Below, one piece after another: positions 7,605 to 16,515 of a stretch of DNA of 64,000 bases (positions are counted from its first letter, which is position 1; each line of letters starts with the position of its first letter). The stretch is from Pseudomonas sp. UYIF39 (GTDB taxonomy: Bacteria; Pseudomonadota; Gammaproteobacteria; Pseudomonadales; Pseudomonadaceae): positions 186,001 through 250,000 of the forward strand of contig NZ_JALBYU010000002.1 of assembly GCF_029963765.1 (NCBI RefSeq), in the 5' to 3' direction. Under the pieces are notes generated by a model. That model ran no database searches. It was not told where the DNA came from and saw only the letters and a program-made list of their open reading frames with translations. The position numbers and the translations under genes were made by a program.

Positions 7605-9392
7605 GTGTCCTTTAACCACTACTACCAAAGCGAACTCACCGCACTTCGCCAGTTAGGTCGTCGATTCGCCGAGCGTAGCCCGGCGTTGGCCCCTTTCCTG
7701 GGGCAGGCCGGGCGGGATCCGGACGTGGAACGGTTGCTGGAGGGCTTTGCGTTCCTGACCGGGCGCCTGCGCCAGAAGCTTGATGACGAGTTGCCGGAGC
7801 TCAGCCATTCGCTGATGCACCTGCTCTGGCCCAACTACATGCGCCCGCTGCCGGCGTTCAGCATTTTGCAGTTCGACCCGTTGAAGCGTTCGGGTCCTGC
7901 GTTGATGGTCGAGCGTGACACTCCAATTGAGAGCGTGCCGACCGATGACGTGCGTTGCCGTTTCCGCACCTGCTACCCGACGGAAGTCTTGCCGCTGGAT
8001 CTGGCCGCGCTGACGTACTCGGTGAAGGGCGACGGTTCGCTGTTGAGCCTGCGTCTGGAGATGAGCGCTGACGGTCACCTCGGTGAGCTGGAGCTGAGCC
8101 GTCTGCGTCTGCACTTCGCCGGTGAGCGCTACATCAGCCAGATGCTCTATCTGAGCCTGTTGCGCAACCTGGAAGGCATCGAGCTGATCCCGCTGGACGG
8201 CGCCGGCAAGCCCATCAATGGCGTCAACGGCACGCCAATGGCATTCAAGATGCCCGGCGACCGCGTGCAGCCGGTGGGCTTTGCCGAAGAAGAGGCGTTG
8301 ATCCCGTATCCGCTGAACACCTTCCGTGGCTACCGCTACCTGCAGGAATACTTCGCCTTCCAGGACAAATTCCTGTTTGTCGATATCAACGGCCTGGACC
8401 TGCTCAAGACCCTGCCGGAAGACACGCTCAAGCAGATGCGCGGCCTGGAATTGCGCTTCGATATTCGCAAGAGCGGTATCCAGCGCCTGCGTCCAACGCT
8501 GGACAACGTGAAGCTCTACTGCACGCCGATCGTCAACCTGTTCAAGCACGATGCATTGCCGATCCGCCTCGACGGCAAGCAGGACGAATACCTGCTGCTG
8601 CCAGCCGAATACGACCTGCAAAACTGCGGTGTGTTTTCGGTGGAAACCGTCACCGGCTGGAAGCCCGGCGGCCTCGGTTATCAGGAGTACGTGCCGTTCG
8701 AATCGTTCGAGCACGACCCGAGTTTTGACGTGCCCAACAGCCGTCCGCATTACAGCATTCGCCAACGTTCGTCCTCGTTGCACGACGGCCTCGACACTTA
8801 CCTGAGCTTCGGCATTCGCCACACCGAAGCGCACGAAACCCTGTCGATCGAGCTGATGTGCACCAACCAGAACCTGCCGCGCAAGCTCAAGCTCGGCGAC
8901 ATCTGCATGGCTTGCGAAGAGACGCCGGAGTTCCTCAGTTTCCGCAACATCACCCCGGCCACGCCCAGTTATGCGCCGCCGCTGAACCGTGACTTCCTCT
9001 GGAAGCTGATCAGCAACATGTCGCTTAACTATCTGTCGCTGGCCGACGTCAATGCGTTGAAGGTGATTCTCGAAACCTACGACCTGCCGCGTTATTACGA
9101 CCAACACGCTGAAAAAGTCAGCAAGCGCCTGCTGGGCGGCCTCAAATCGATCAAACACCAACACGTCGACCGCTTGCACCGAGGGTTGCCGGTACGCGGG
9201 TTGCGCACCGAGCTGACCATCGACCCGGAAGGGTATATCGGCGAGGGCGACCTGTTCGTTTTCGCTTCGGTTCTTAACGAGTTTTTCGCGCTCTACGCCA
9301 GTCTCAATTCGTATCACGAGCTGCGGGTAAAAAGCACACAGGGAGAGGTGTACCAATGGACACCACGTATGGGTCTGCAACCCCTGCTTTAA
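7605..9392 (+). CDS. tssF: T6SS baseplate subunit TssF
   Basis: TssF (VasA/ImpG), 595 residues, a wedge protein of the T6SS baseplate that works with TssG, TssE and TssK. The family signature is clear from the start: NHYYQSELTALRQLGRRFA, then the DPDVERLLEGFAFLTGRLR segment and HLLWPNYMRPLPAFSI. The start is GTG 7605. The 3' end overlaps tssG by 37 bases. Codon use returns to the GC-rich style of tssA-E, marking the end of the insert. Confidence 0.95.
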   Translation: MSFNHYYQSELTALRQLGRRFAERSPALAPFLGQAGRDPDVERLLEGFAFLTGRLRQKLDDELPELSHSLMHLLWPNYMRPLPAFSILQFDPLKRSGPALMVERDTPIESVPTDDVRCRFRTCYPTEVLPLDLAALTYSVKGDGSLLSLRLEMSADGHLGELELSRLRLHFAGERYISQMLYLSLLRNLEGIELIPLDGAGKPINGVNGTPMAFKMPGDRVQPVGFAEEEALIPYPLNTFRGYRYLQEYFAFQDKFLFVDINGLDLLKTLPEDTLKQMRGLELRFDIRKSGIQRLRPTLDNVKLYCTPIVNLFKHDALPIRLDGKQDEYLLLPAEYDLQNCGVFSVETVTGWKPGGLGYQEYVPFESFEHDPSFDVPNSRPHYSIRQRSSSLHDGLDTYLSFGIRHTEAHETLSIELMCTNQNLPRKLKLGDICMACEETPEFLSFRNITPATPSYAPPLNRDFLWKLISNMSLNYLSLADVNALKVILETYDLPRYYDQHAEKVSKRLLGGLKSIKHQHVDRLHRGLPVRGLRTELTIDPEGYIGEGDLFVFASVLNEFFALYASLNSYHELRVKSTQGEVYQWTPRMGLQPLL

Positions 9393-10363
9393 GCGGGCTG
9401 ACCCGGGTAATACGCGAGTACTCGCTGTTTCAGGCCGTGCTGCTGGTGGTTGACCGGCTGCGCGAGGCGCACCCGTACCTGAGCGAAGACGATCTGTATG
9501 ACCAGCTGGAATTTCAGGCCAACCCGAGCCTGGGTTTCCCCGGCAGTGACGTCGATCGCGTGGAGTTTTTCGAAGAGCACGGGCAGATGCGCGCGCGTCT
9601 GCGTTTCAACCTGATCGGCCTGGTCGGTTCCGGTTCGCCACTGCCGGCGTTCTACGGCGAACAGGCGCTGGGCGATAGCGAAGACGGCAACCCGACCCGC
9701 AATTTCCTCGACCTGTTTCACCATCGTCTGCAAAGGCTGATGCTGCCGATCTGGAAAAAATACCGCTACCGCGCAAGCTTCCAGAGCGGCGCCCTCGACC
9801 CGTTTTCTTCGCAACTGTTTGCGTTGATCGGCCTCGGTGGCGAAGAGATCCGCCGGGCCCAGGAACTGAACTGGAAACGCCTGCTGCCGTACCTCGGCTT
9901 GCTCAGCTTGCGGGCGCATTCGGCGGCGCTGATCGAGGCGGTGCTGCGTTACTACTTCAAACACGCCGAACTGACCATCGAGCAGTGCATCGAGCGTCGC
10001 GTCGAAATCCTCGACGAGCAGCGCAATCGCTTGGGCCGCGCCAACAGCCTGCTTGGCGAAGACCTGGTGCTGGGCGAACACGTGCGCGACCGCAGCGGCA
10101 AATTCCGCATCCACATCCGCGAACTCGACTGGCAACGCTTCCACGAATTCCTGCCGATTGGTTTCGGCTACCAGCCGCTCTGCGCGCTGGTGCGCTTCAC
10201 CTTGCGTGACCCGCTCGACTACGACATTCGCCTGGTGCTGCGCCAGGAAGAAATCCGCGAACTGCGCATCGGTGAGCAGAACGCCTGTCGCCTGGGATGG
10301 ACCAGTTGGCTGGGCCGCGAAAAAGCGGACGGCGTGGTGACCCTGGGCAGCAAAATTCATTAA
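9356..10363 (+). CDS. tssG: T6SS baseplate subunit TssG
   Basis: TssG (VasB/ImpH), 335 residues, part of the baseplate wedge with TssF. Family features are SLFQAVLLVVDRLREAHP near residue 22, FQANPSLGFPGSDV near 52, and FLDLFHHRLQRLML near 118. The start ATG lies inside the end of tssF in another frame, so the two genes are translationally coupled. The stop is 13 bases before the tssH start. Confidence 0.94.
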   Translation: MDTTYGSATPALSGLTRVIREYSLFQAVLLVVDRLREAHPYLSEDDLYDQLEFQANPSLGFPGSDVDRVEFFEEHGQMRARLRFNLIGLVGSGSPLPAFYGEQALGDSEDGNPTRNFLDLFHHRLQRLMLPIWKKYRYRASFQSGALDPFSSQLFALIGLGGEEIRRAQELNWKRLLPYLGLLSLRAHSAALIEAVLRYYFKHAELTIEQCIERRVEILDEQRNRLGRANSLLGEDLVLGEHVRDRSGKFRIHIRELDWQRFHEFLPIGFGYQPLCALVRFTLRDPLDYDIRLVLRQEEIRELRIGEQNACRLGWTSWLGREKADGVVTLGSKIH

Positions 10364-10376
10364 GGACGTGAGACCT

Positions 10377-13025
10377 ATGATCAACGTAGACCTGCAACAA
10401 CTTATCCAGGCGCTGGACGCCGAAACCCGTCGTGACCTGGAAAGTTCGGCCGAACGCTGCGTCGCCCGTGGCGGCAGCAAGATCCTCCTCGAAGACTTGC
10501 TACTGGGCTTGCTGGAGCGCCCGCAAGGCCTGCTCGTACGCGCGCTGCAAGACGCCGAAGTGGATGCCGGCGAGCTGAGCGCCGCGTTGCAATCGCGGGT
10601 CGAGCACAGCGCTTCGCGCAACCCGGTGTTCGCCCCGGAACTGGTGCAGTGGCTGCAAGATGCGTTGCTGGTGGCCAACCTTGAACTGGGTCAGAGCCAG
10701 GTCGAACAAGCCGCGTTGATCCTCGCGCTGTTGCGCAACCCGATGCGCTACGCCGGCAGCCGCTACCAGTCGTTGCTGGCCAAGCTGAACATCGAGCGCC
10801 TGAAAGAATTCGCCCTGTCGCAGAAAGAACAACCGGCCACGGGCAAACCGGCCGTGCCCGGCGAATCACTGCTGGAACGCTTCACCCACAACCTGACCCA
10901 ACAGGCCCGCGACGGCAAACTCGACCCGGTGTTGTGCCGCGATGGCGCGATCCGGCAGATGGTCGACATCCTTGCCCGTCGCCGCAAAAACAACCCGATT
11001 GTGGTCGGTGAAGCCGGCGTCGGTAAAACCGCCATTGTTGAAGGTCTGGCCTCGCGTATTGCTGCTGGTGAAGTGCCGCAAGTTTTGAAAGGCGTTGAGT
11101 TGCTGTCGCTGGACATGGGCCTGTTGCAGGCCGGCGCCAGCGTCAAAGGTGAATTCGAACGTCGCCTCAAAGGCGTGATCGACGAAGTCAAAGCCTCGCC
11201 GAAACCGATCATCATCTTCATCGACGAAGCCCACACGCTGATCGGCGCAGGCGGCAATGCCGGCGGTTCCGACGCGGCCAACCTGCTCAAGCCAGCCTTG
11301 GCCCGTGGCGAGTTGCGCACCATCGCCGCCACCACCTGGGCGGAGTACAAGAAGTACTTCGAAAAAGACCCGGCCCTGGCCCGTCGTTTCCAACCGGTGC
11401 AACTGCACGAACCGACCGTCAGCGAAGCGGTGACCATTCTCCGTGGCCTGGCTCAGGTGTACGAGAAGAGCCACGGCATCTACCTGCGCGACGACGCGGT
11501 GGTTGCGGCGGCCGAGTTGTCTGCTCGCTATCTCGCGGGCCGTCAGCTGCCGGACAAAGCCGTCGACGTGCTCGACACCGCGTGCGCCCGCGTGCGCATC
11601 AGCCTCGCCGCCGCGCCGGAAAGCCTTGAACGCCTGCGTGGTGAACTGGCTGAAGGTGGCCGTCAGCGTCAGGCCCTGCGCCGTGATGCCGAGGCTGGTC
11701 TGCTGATCGATCACGAAGCGCTCGACGCGTTGGAAGATCGCCTGGCTGCCGCCGAAGACGAAATGGTCGCGCTGGAAACCCTATGGACCGAGCAGAAAGA
11801 ACTGGCCGAGCGCCTGCTGGACCTGCGTCAGCAACTGGCCAAGGCCCGCGAAGCTGCCGCCGTCGAACCCACCGTCACGGTTGAAGAAGATGCCGAAGGC
11901 AGCGTAATCGAAACGCTCCCGGTGGACGAAGCGCACAGCGTCGAAACGCTGGAAGCCGCACTCAACGAAACGCACAAAGCGCTGACCGAGCTTCAGGTCA
12001 AAGAACGTCTGGTGAGTTTTGAAGTTTGCCCGCGCTTGGTGGCTGAGGTGATCAGCGCCTGGACCGGTGTGCCATTGGCCCAACTGGCCCGTGAGCACAA
12101 CGCCAAGGTCGCGAGCTTCGCCACCGACTTGCGCACCCGCATCCGTGGTCAGGAACAAGCCGTTCACGCACTGGACCGCTCGATGCGCGCCACCGCTGCC
12201 GGCCTGAACAAACCTGATGCGCCGGTCGGCGTGTTCCTGCTGGTCGGCCCGAGCGGCGTCGGCAAGACCGAAACCGCGCTGGCCCTGGCGGACTTGCTGT
12301 ACGGCGGTGATCGTTTCATCACCACCATCAACATGTCCGAGTTCCAGGAGAAACACACCGTCTCGCGCCTGATCGGTGCACCGCCGGGCTACGTCGGTTA
12401 CGGCGAGGGCGGCATGCTCACCGAAGCCGTGCGGCAGAAGCCGTACTCCGTCGTCCTGCTCGACGAAGTCGAAAAGGCTGATCCGGACGTGCTCAACCTG
12501 TTCTACCAAATCTTCGACAAAGGCGTGGCCAACGACGGCGAAGGGCGCGAGATCGATTTCCGCAACACGCTGATCCTGATGACCTCGAACCTGGGCAGCG
12601 ACCGCATCGCCGAGCTCTGTGAAAACGGCGCGCGGCCATCGGCCGAAGTACTCGAAGAAACCATTCGCCCGGTCCTCAGCAAACACTTCAAACCGGCGCT
12701 GCTGGCGCGCATGCGTGTGGTGCCTTACTACCCGGTGGGTGGCCCGGTGCTGCGCGAGCTGATCGAAATCAAACTCGGCCGTTTGGGCGAACGCCTGAAC
12801 CGTCGTCAGCTGGATTTCACGTACTCCCAGGACCTCGTCGATCACTTGGCCGAACGCTGCACCCAAAGCGACAGTGGCGCGCGCCTGATCGACCATTTGC
12901 TGGACCTGCACGTGCTGCCGCTGGTGGCCGACCGCTTGCTCGATGCGATGGCCACGGGCGAAAGCCTCAAGCGTGTCCACGCGACGCTCGACGGCAACGC
13001 CAGCGTGACGTGCGAGTTCGCCTGA
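10377..13025 (+). CDS. tssH: T6SS AAA+ ATPase TssH (ClpV)
   Basis: ClpV, 882 residues, a class-1 AAA+ unfoldase that disassembles contracted TssB/C sheath so it can be reused. The order is an N-terminal Clp-N-like domain (~1-150), first ATPase domain with Walker A GEAGVGKT at 211-218, a central coiled-coil (~400-540, EDEMVALETLWTEQKELAER), and a second ATPase domain with Walker A GPSGVGKT at about 624-631 and YVGYGEGG near 675. GTG 10368 is in frame, but ATG 10377 is preceded by AAGGACG with proper spacing and is preferred. Confidence 0.96.
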   Translation: MINVDLQQLIQALDAETRRDLESSAERCVARGGSKILLEDLLLGLLERPQGLLVRALQDAEVDAGELSAALQSRVEHSASRNPVFAPELVQWLQDALLVANLELGQSQVEQAALILALLRNPMRYAGSRYQSLLAKLNIERLKEFALSQKEQPATGKPAVPGESLLERFTHNLTQQARDGKLDPVLCRDGAIRQMVDILARRRKNNPIVVGEAGVGKTAIVEGLASRIAAGEVPQVLKGVELLSLDMGLLQAGASVKGEFERRLKGVIDEVKASPKPIIIFIDEAHTLIGAGGNAGGSDAANLLKPALARGELRTIAATTWAEYKKYFEKDPALARRFQPVQLHEPTVSEAVTILRGLAQVYEKSHGIYLRDDAVVAAAELSARYLAGRQLPDKAVDVLDTACARVRISLAAAPESLERLRGELAEGGRQRQALRRDAEAGLLIDHEALDALEDRLAAAEDEMVALETLWTEQKELAERLLDLRQQLAKAREAAAVEPTVTVEEDAEGSVIETLPVDEAHSVETLEAALNETHKALTELQVKERLVSFEVCPRLVAEVISAWTGVPLAQLAREHNAKVASFATDLRTRIRGQEQAVHALDRSMRATAAGLNKPDAPVGVFLLVGPSGVGKTETALALADLLYGGDRFITTINMSEFQEKHTVSRLIGAPPGYVGYGEGGMLTEAVRQKPYSVVLLDEVEKADPDVLNLFYQIFDKGVANDGEGREIDFRNTLILMTSNLGSDRIAELCENGARPSAEVLEETIRPVLSKHFKPALLARMRVVPYYPVGGPVLRELIEIKLGRLGERLNRRQLDFTYSQDLVDHLAERCTQSDSGARLIDHLLDLHVLPLVADRLLDAMATGESLKRVHATLDGNASVTCEFA

Positions 13026-13035
13026 GGTGGGTGTG

Positions 13036-14559
13036 ATGTTCACTCAAGTGCCGCAACCGCTGGTCTATGCCGAAGCCTTGCTGGCGCAATTCGCCAGCCT
13101 GTCGCGGGCGGCGGACGGTGCTGCGCTGCTGGGTGACTTCGTGCGCGGCTTGGCCGAGCTCAGCGGTTGCGAGTTGACGCAGCTGTACCTGCTGGACGCG
13201 ACTCACACGTGCCTGGGGATGAACGCCGAATGCCTGAACGGCATCCTGCAACCCCGGGAATCGGCGAGCCTGCCGGCGGATTACAACGGTGAGCAACTGC
13301 TGCAATTCGCCCTGTGCCAGAACCGCGTGGTGTGCCTGAGCGAGTTGAGCGGCAGCCTGCACGAAACCAGTTTCCTGCCGCCTCAGGCCATGCCTTGGCA
13401 GTCGCTGTTGTGCGTGCCGCTGGTCAATCAACAGAAAGCCGTCGAAGGCTTGCTGCTGTGCGCCAGTCGCCGACACATCGACCTGCAAGGCTTTGCCGAT
13501 TCCCTCGGGCAACTCGGTTCGTTCGTGCTTGGCCAACTGCATTTGCTGCAACGTTTGCGTCAGCCGACCGGTGATACACGGCTGCCGGCGAAAATCAGCG
13601 TCCCGAGCGCCAGCGGTTACGGTTTGATCGGCAAGAGTTCGGCCATGCGCCAGACCTATTCGCTGATCAGCAAAGTCCTGCACAGCCCGTATACCGTGCT
13701 GCTGCGCGGCGAAACCGGCACCGGCAAGGAAGTGGTGGCGCGGGCGATTCACGATTGCGGCCCGCGCCGTTCCCAGGCGTTCATCGTGCAGAACTGCGCG
13801 GCGTTCCCCGAGAACCTGTTGGAAAGCGAACTGTTCGGCTACCGCAAAGGTGCCTTCACCGGTGCAGATCGCGACCGTGCCGGGCTGTTCGACGCGGCCA
13901 ACGGCGGCACCTTGCTGCTCGATGAAATCGGCGACATGCCGTTGTCCCTGCAAGCCAAGCTGTTGCGGGTGTTGCAGGAAGGCGAGATTCGTCCGCTGGG
14001 TTCCAACGACACCCACAAGATCGACGTGCGCATCATCGCCGCGACTCACCGGGATTTGTCGGTGTTGGTCAGCGAAGGAAAATTCCGCGAGGACTTGTAC
14101 TACCGCCTCGCGCAATTTCCGATCGAGTTGCCGGCCCTGCGTCAGCGCGAAGGCGACATCCTCGACCTGGCCCGGCACTTCGCCGACAAGGCGTGCTCGT
14201 TCTTGCAGCGCGATGCGGTGTGCTGGTCCGATGCGGCGCTGGATCACCTGTCCGGTTACGCTTTCCCCGGCAACGTGCGTGAACTCAAAGGCCTGGTCGA
14301 ACGCGCGGTGCTGCTGTGCGAGGGAGGCGAGTTACTGGCCGAGCATTTCTCCCTGCGCATGGAAGCCATGCCGGAAGACAGCAGCGGTCTGAACCTGCGC
14401 GAACGCCTGGAGCAAGTCGAACGCAGTCTGTTGCTCGATTGCCTGCGCAAAAACGACGGCAACCAGACCCTCGCCGCCCGCGAGCTCGGGCTGCCACGCC
14501 GCACGCTGCTGTACCGCCTCGGGCGCCTGAATATCAACCTGGGTGATTTCGATGGCTAG
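13036..14559 (+). CDS. sfa2: Sigma-54-dependent transcriptional activator of the T6SS (Sfa/VasH type)
   Basis: 507 residues. An N-terminal GAF-like sensor (~20-170) is followed by an AAA+ sigma-54 interaction domain with Walker A GETGTGKE at 225-232 and the sigma-54 contact loop GAFTGA at 272-277. A Fis-type helix-turn-helix lies at the C-terminus (NQTLAARELGLPRRTLLYRL). No phospho-receiver domain is present. VasH/Sfa proteins activate hcp, vgrG or tss promoters with RpoN (family knowledge). ATG 13036 follows GAGGTGGG and is preferred over GTG 13027. The position between clpV and fha matches sfa2 (PA1663) of the H2-T6SS. Confidence 0.9.
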   Translation: MFTQVPQPLVYAEALLAQFASLSRAADGAALLGDFVRGLAELSGCELTQLYLLDATHTCLGMNAECLNGILQPRESASLPADYNGEQLLQFALCQNRVVCLSELSGSLHETSFLPPQAMPWQSLLCVPLVNQQKAVEGLLLCASRRHIDLQGFADSLGQLGSFVLGQLHLLQRLRQPTGDTRLPAKISVPSASGYGLIGKSSAMRQTYSLISKVLHSPYTVLLRGETGTGKEVVARAIHDCGPRRSQAFIVQNCAAFPENLLESELFGYRKGAFTGADRDRAGLFDAANGGTLLLDEIGDMPLSLQAKLLRVLQEGEIRPLGSNDTHKIDVRIIAATHRDLSVLVSEGKFREDLYYRLAQFPIELPALRQREGDILDLARHFADKACSFLQRDAVCWSDAALDHLSGYAFPGNVRELKGLVERAVLLCEGGELLAEHFSLRMEAMPEDSSGLNLRERLEQVERSLLLDCLRKNDGNQTLAARELGLPRRTLLYRLGRLNINLGDFDG

Positions 14560-14596
14560 GCAACAGACCGTCGACTTCACCACATCCGCTTCTTAC

Positions 14597-14630
14597 AGCG
14601 CCGCCCAAACGGGTCGGCGCTTTGTACTTT
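14597..14630 (+). terminator. Stem-loop after the sigma-54 activator gene
   Basis: Perfect 7-bp stem AGCGCCG (14597-14603) / CGGCGCT (14615-14621), extended by inner CCC/GGG pairing, followed by a weak T-rich run (TTTGTACTTT). It lies between the activator and the orfX-like lipoprotein gene and may attenuate or separate the two transcription blocks. Confidence 0.5.
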
Positions 14631-14652
14631 GTCTACCCCTGGAGACCCTCTG

Positions 14653-14793
14653 ATGTCTGTTCGTCACTGGCAAGCCGTCCTGCTGACCCTCGTCGTTCTA
14701 TGCGGCCTCGGCGGCTGTAGCGGCAATTACAAATACAACGACAACACCTATCGCCCATTGGGTGATCCGCAGGCGGTCAATCGCGGCAAGTGA
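14653..14793 (+). CDS. Tiny T6SS-associated lipoprotein (OrfX-like)
   Basis: 46-residue gene starting at ATG 14653, preceded by a GGAG site. The N-terminus is a lipoprotein signal with lipobox LGGC and acylated Cys at residue 22, leaving a mature peptide of only ~25 residues (NYKYNDNTYRPLGDP). Ser follows the Cys, which by the usual +2 rule favours outer-membrane sorting. It sits between the sigma-54 activator and fha, exactly where the P. aeruginosa H2 cluster has 'orfX' (PA1664; memory of synteny). The function is unknown; an accessory role at the membrane complex is a guess. It ends 17 bases before fha. Confidence 0.78.
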   Translation: MSVRHWQAVLLTLVVLCGLGGCSGNYKYNDNTYRPLGDPQAVNRGK

Positions 14794-14810
14794 CCGCAAG
14801 GAGTATCACC

Positions 14811-16007
14811 ATGGAACTGGTTTTCGAAATGCTGAACACCAAGCAGTTCGTGCCCACGGATTTGTGCCAGAAGACCTTTAAACAGGCCGGTGGCGTGATC
14901 GGTCGGGGTGAGGATTGCGACTGGATCATCCCGGACCGCAAGCGTCACCTGTCCAACCACCACGCGTTGATCAGCTACCGCGAAGGCACGTTTTTCCTGA
15001 CCGATACCAGCAGCAACGGTATCCAGGACAGCGAAAGCGGCGCACGCCTGCGCAAGGGCGAAGCGATGCGCATCGAGCACGGCAGTGTCTACGTGCTGGG
15101 TGACTTCGAGATCCGTGCGCGGCTGGTGCGCGACCCGGCAACCTTCGCCGTTGAAGTCGGCCGTCCGCAAGCGGCGGGCAGCATCATTCCTGATGACGCG
15201 TTTCTCGATCTCGACCCGCTCAATGCCCTCGATCAGCAAGAGCGTGTGTATTCGGAAATCGACGAACTGATCTCCCCGAGTACGACGATCGAGGACACCC
15301 GTCAGCGCGCCGACTATGCGCGCATCGACATGGAAAGCCTGATGGTGCCGGAGCTGATCAACGCTCCCGCCGAGCCAGCGCCCGCGCCACCGCCCAAAGC
15401 GGTCGAGCGTCAGAGCGAAGGTTTCTGGGAGCACTTCGGTGCGGCGTTGGGCGTGGACCTCAAAGGCCTCGACCACGACGCCCGCGAAGCGCTGGCGCTG
15501 AACGCTGCACGCCTGCTCAAGCAAAGCGTCGGCGGTTTGCAGCAGAGCCTGCGCACCCGCAGCGAACTGAAAAACGAACTGCGTCTGGCCCAGACCACCG
15601 TGCAAGGCACCCAAAAGAACCCGCTCAAATTTGCCGTCGATGCCGGCGAAGCGTTGGGCATTTTGTTGCAGCCGAACAAGCCGGGCCAATTGCCGGCCGA
15701 GCAGGCGATCTCCCGTGCGTTCCGCGATTTGCAGGCGCATCAGGTGGCCTTGCTGACCGCTAGCCGCGCTGCCGTTCGCGGCACGCTGGAGCACTTCTCG
15801 CCACAGCAATTGACCCTGCGTTTCGAGCGCGACAACAAGCCGTTGCTCGCCACGTCCGGCAGTCGCTGGAGAGCTTACGGTCGTTATCACCAGGCCCTGC
15901 GTCAGGACGATGACTGGAGCGAGCGCTTGCTGGCCCGCGACTTCGCTCAGGCCTACGAAGAACAGATTCGCCTGATTTCCACCCTTCACACCGACCACCA
16001 AGGATGA
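14811..16007 (+). CDS. tagH: FHA-domain T6SS regulator TagH/Fha
   Basis: 398 residues. The N-terminal ~100 residues form a forkhead-associated domain that binds phosphothreonine: GGVIGRGEDCDWIIPD near 24-39, the RHLSNHHALI core near 45-54, and TSSNGI near 65. A Pro/Ala linker (~185-200) leads to a ~200-residue C-terminal helical region typical of Fha/ImpI proteins. In other systems Fha is phosphorylated by the PpkA-type kinase and controls T6SS assembly; the kinase and phosphatase genes are downstream here. ATG 14811 has AAGGAG upstream. Confidence 0.9.
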   Translation: MELVFEMLNTKQFVPTDLCQKTFKQAGGVIGRGEDCDWIIPDRKRHLSNHHALISYREGTFFLTDTSSNGIQDSESGARLRKGEAMRIEHGSVYVLGDFEIRARLVRDPATFAVEVGRPQAAGSIIPDDAFLDLDPLNALDQQERVYSEIDELISPSTTIEDTRQRADYARIDMESLMVPELINAPAEPAPAPPPKAVERQSEGFWEHFGAALGVDLKGLDHDAREALALNAARLLKQSVGGLQQSLRTRSELKNELRLAQTTVQGTQKNPLKFAVDAGEALGILLQPNKPGQLPAEQAISRAFRDLQAHQVALLTASRAAVRGTLEHFSPQQLTLRFERDNKPLLATSGSRWRAYGRYHQALRQDDDWSERLLARDFAQAYEEQIRLISTLHTDHQG

Positions 16008-16012
16008 TGCGC

Positions 16013-16513
16013 ATGTCTCGCTGCTCGACCGCTTTTTTCAAGACGCTGACGGCGCTCGCGGCCCTGGTGCTGCTGGCCGGTTGCTCGTCGCTGTCGCCGT
16101 ATTCCCACGTCACCAAGCTCAACCTGAAACTGACCGCCAGCGATCAGTTGAACCCGGACCTCAACGGGCGTCCCTCGCCGATCGTTGTGCGTCTGTTCGA
16201 GCTCAAGCATCCGGTGACGTTCGAGAACGCTGACTTCTTCAGCCTGTACGAGCGCGCCAAGGAATCCCTGGCCCCGGACCTGGTGGCCAGCGAAGAAATT
16301 GAACTGCGCCCAGGTGAAACCGTGGAGATGAAACTCAGCGTGGAGGAGGGCAGTCGCTACGTCGGCATCCTCGCCGCCTACCGCGATCTGCCGGAAACCA
16401 AATGGCGCTACACGGTGCAAGTCACCCCGGTGGAAGTCACCGACGCTGATCTGACCCTCGACCAGGCTGGTATTCGCAACAGCAACGAAACGCTCGCCAA
16501 GGCGGATGACTGA
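16013..16513 (+). CDS. tssJ: T6SS outer-membrane lipoprotein TssJ
   Basis: TssJ (Lip/SciN), 166 residues, an outer-membrane lipoprotein that holds the TssL-TssM complex from the periplasmic side. The signal peptide ends in lipobox LAGC with Cys24. The mature domain shows the family pattern PSPIVVRLFELKHPVTFENADF and YVGILAAYRD. The frame has earlier ATGs at 16004 and 16007 overlapping the fha stop, but AAGGA just before them fits ATG 16013 best. tssK follows after two bases. Confidence 0.93.
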   Translation: MSRCSTAFFKTLTALAALVLLAGCSSLSPYSHVTKLNLKLTASDQLNPDLNGRPSPIVVRLFELKHPVTFENADFFSLYERAKESLAPDLVASEEIELRPGETVEMKLSVEEGSRYVGILAAYRDLPETKWRYTVQVTPVEVTDADLTLDQAGIRNSNETLAKADD

Positions 16514-16515
16514 TC

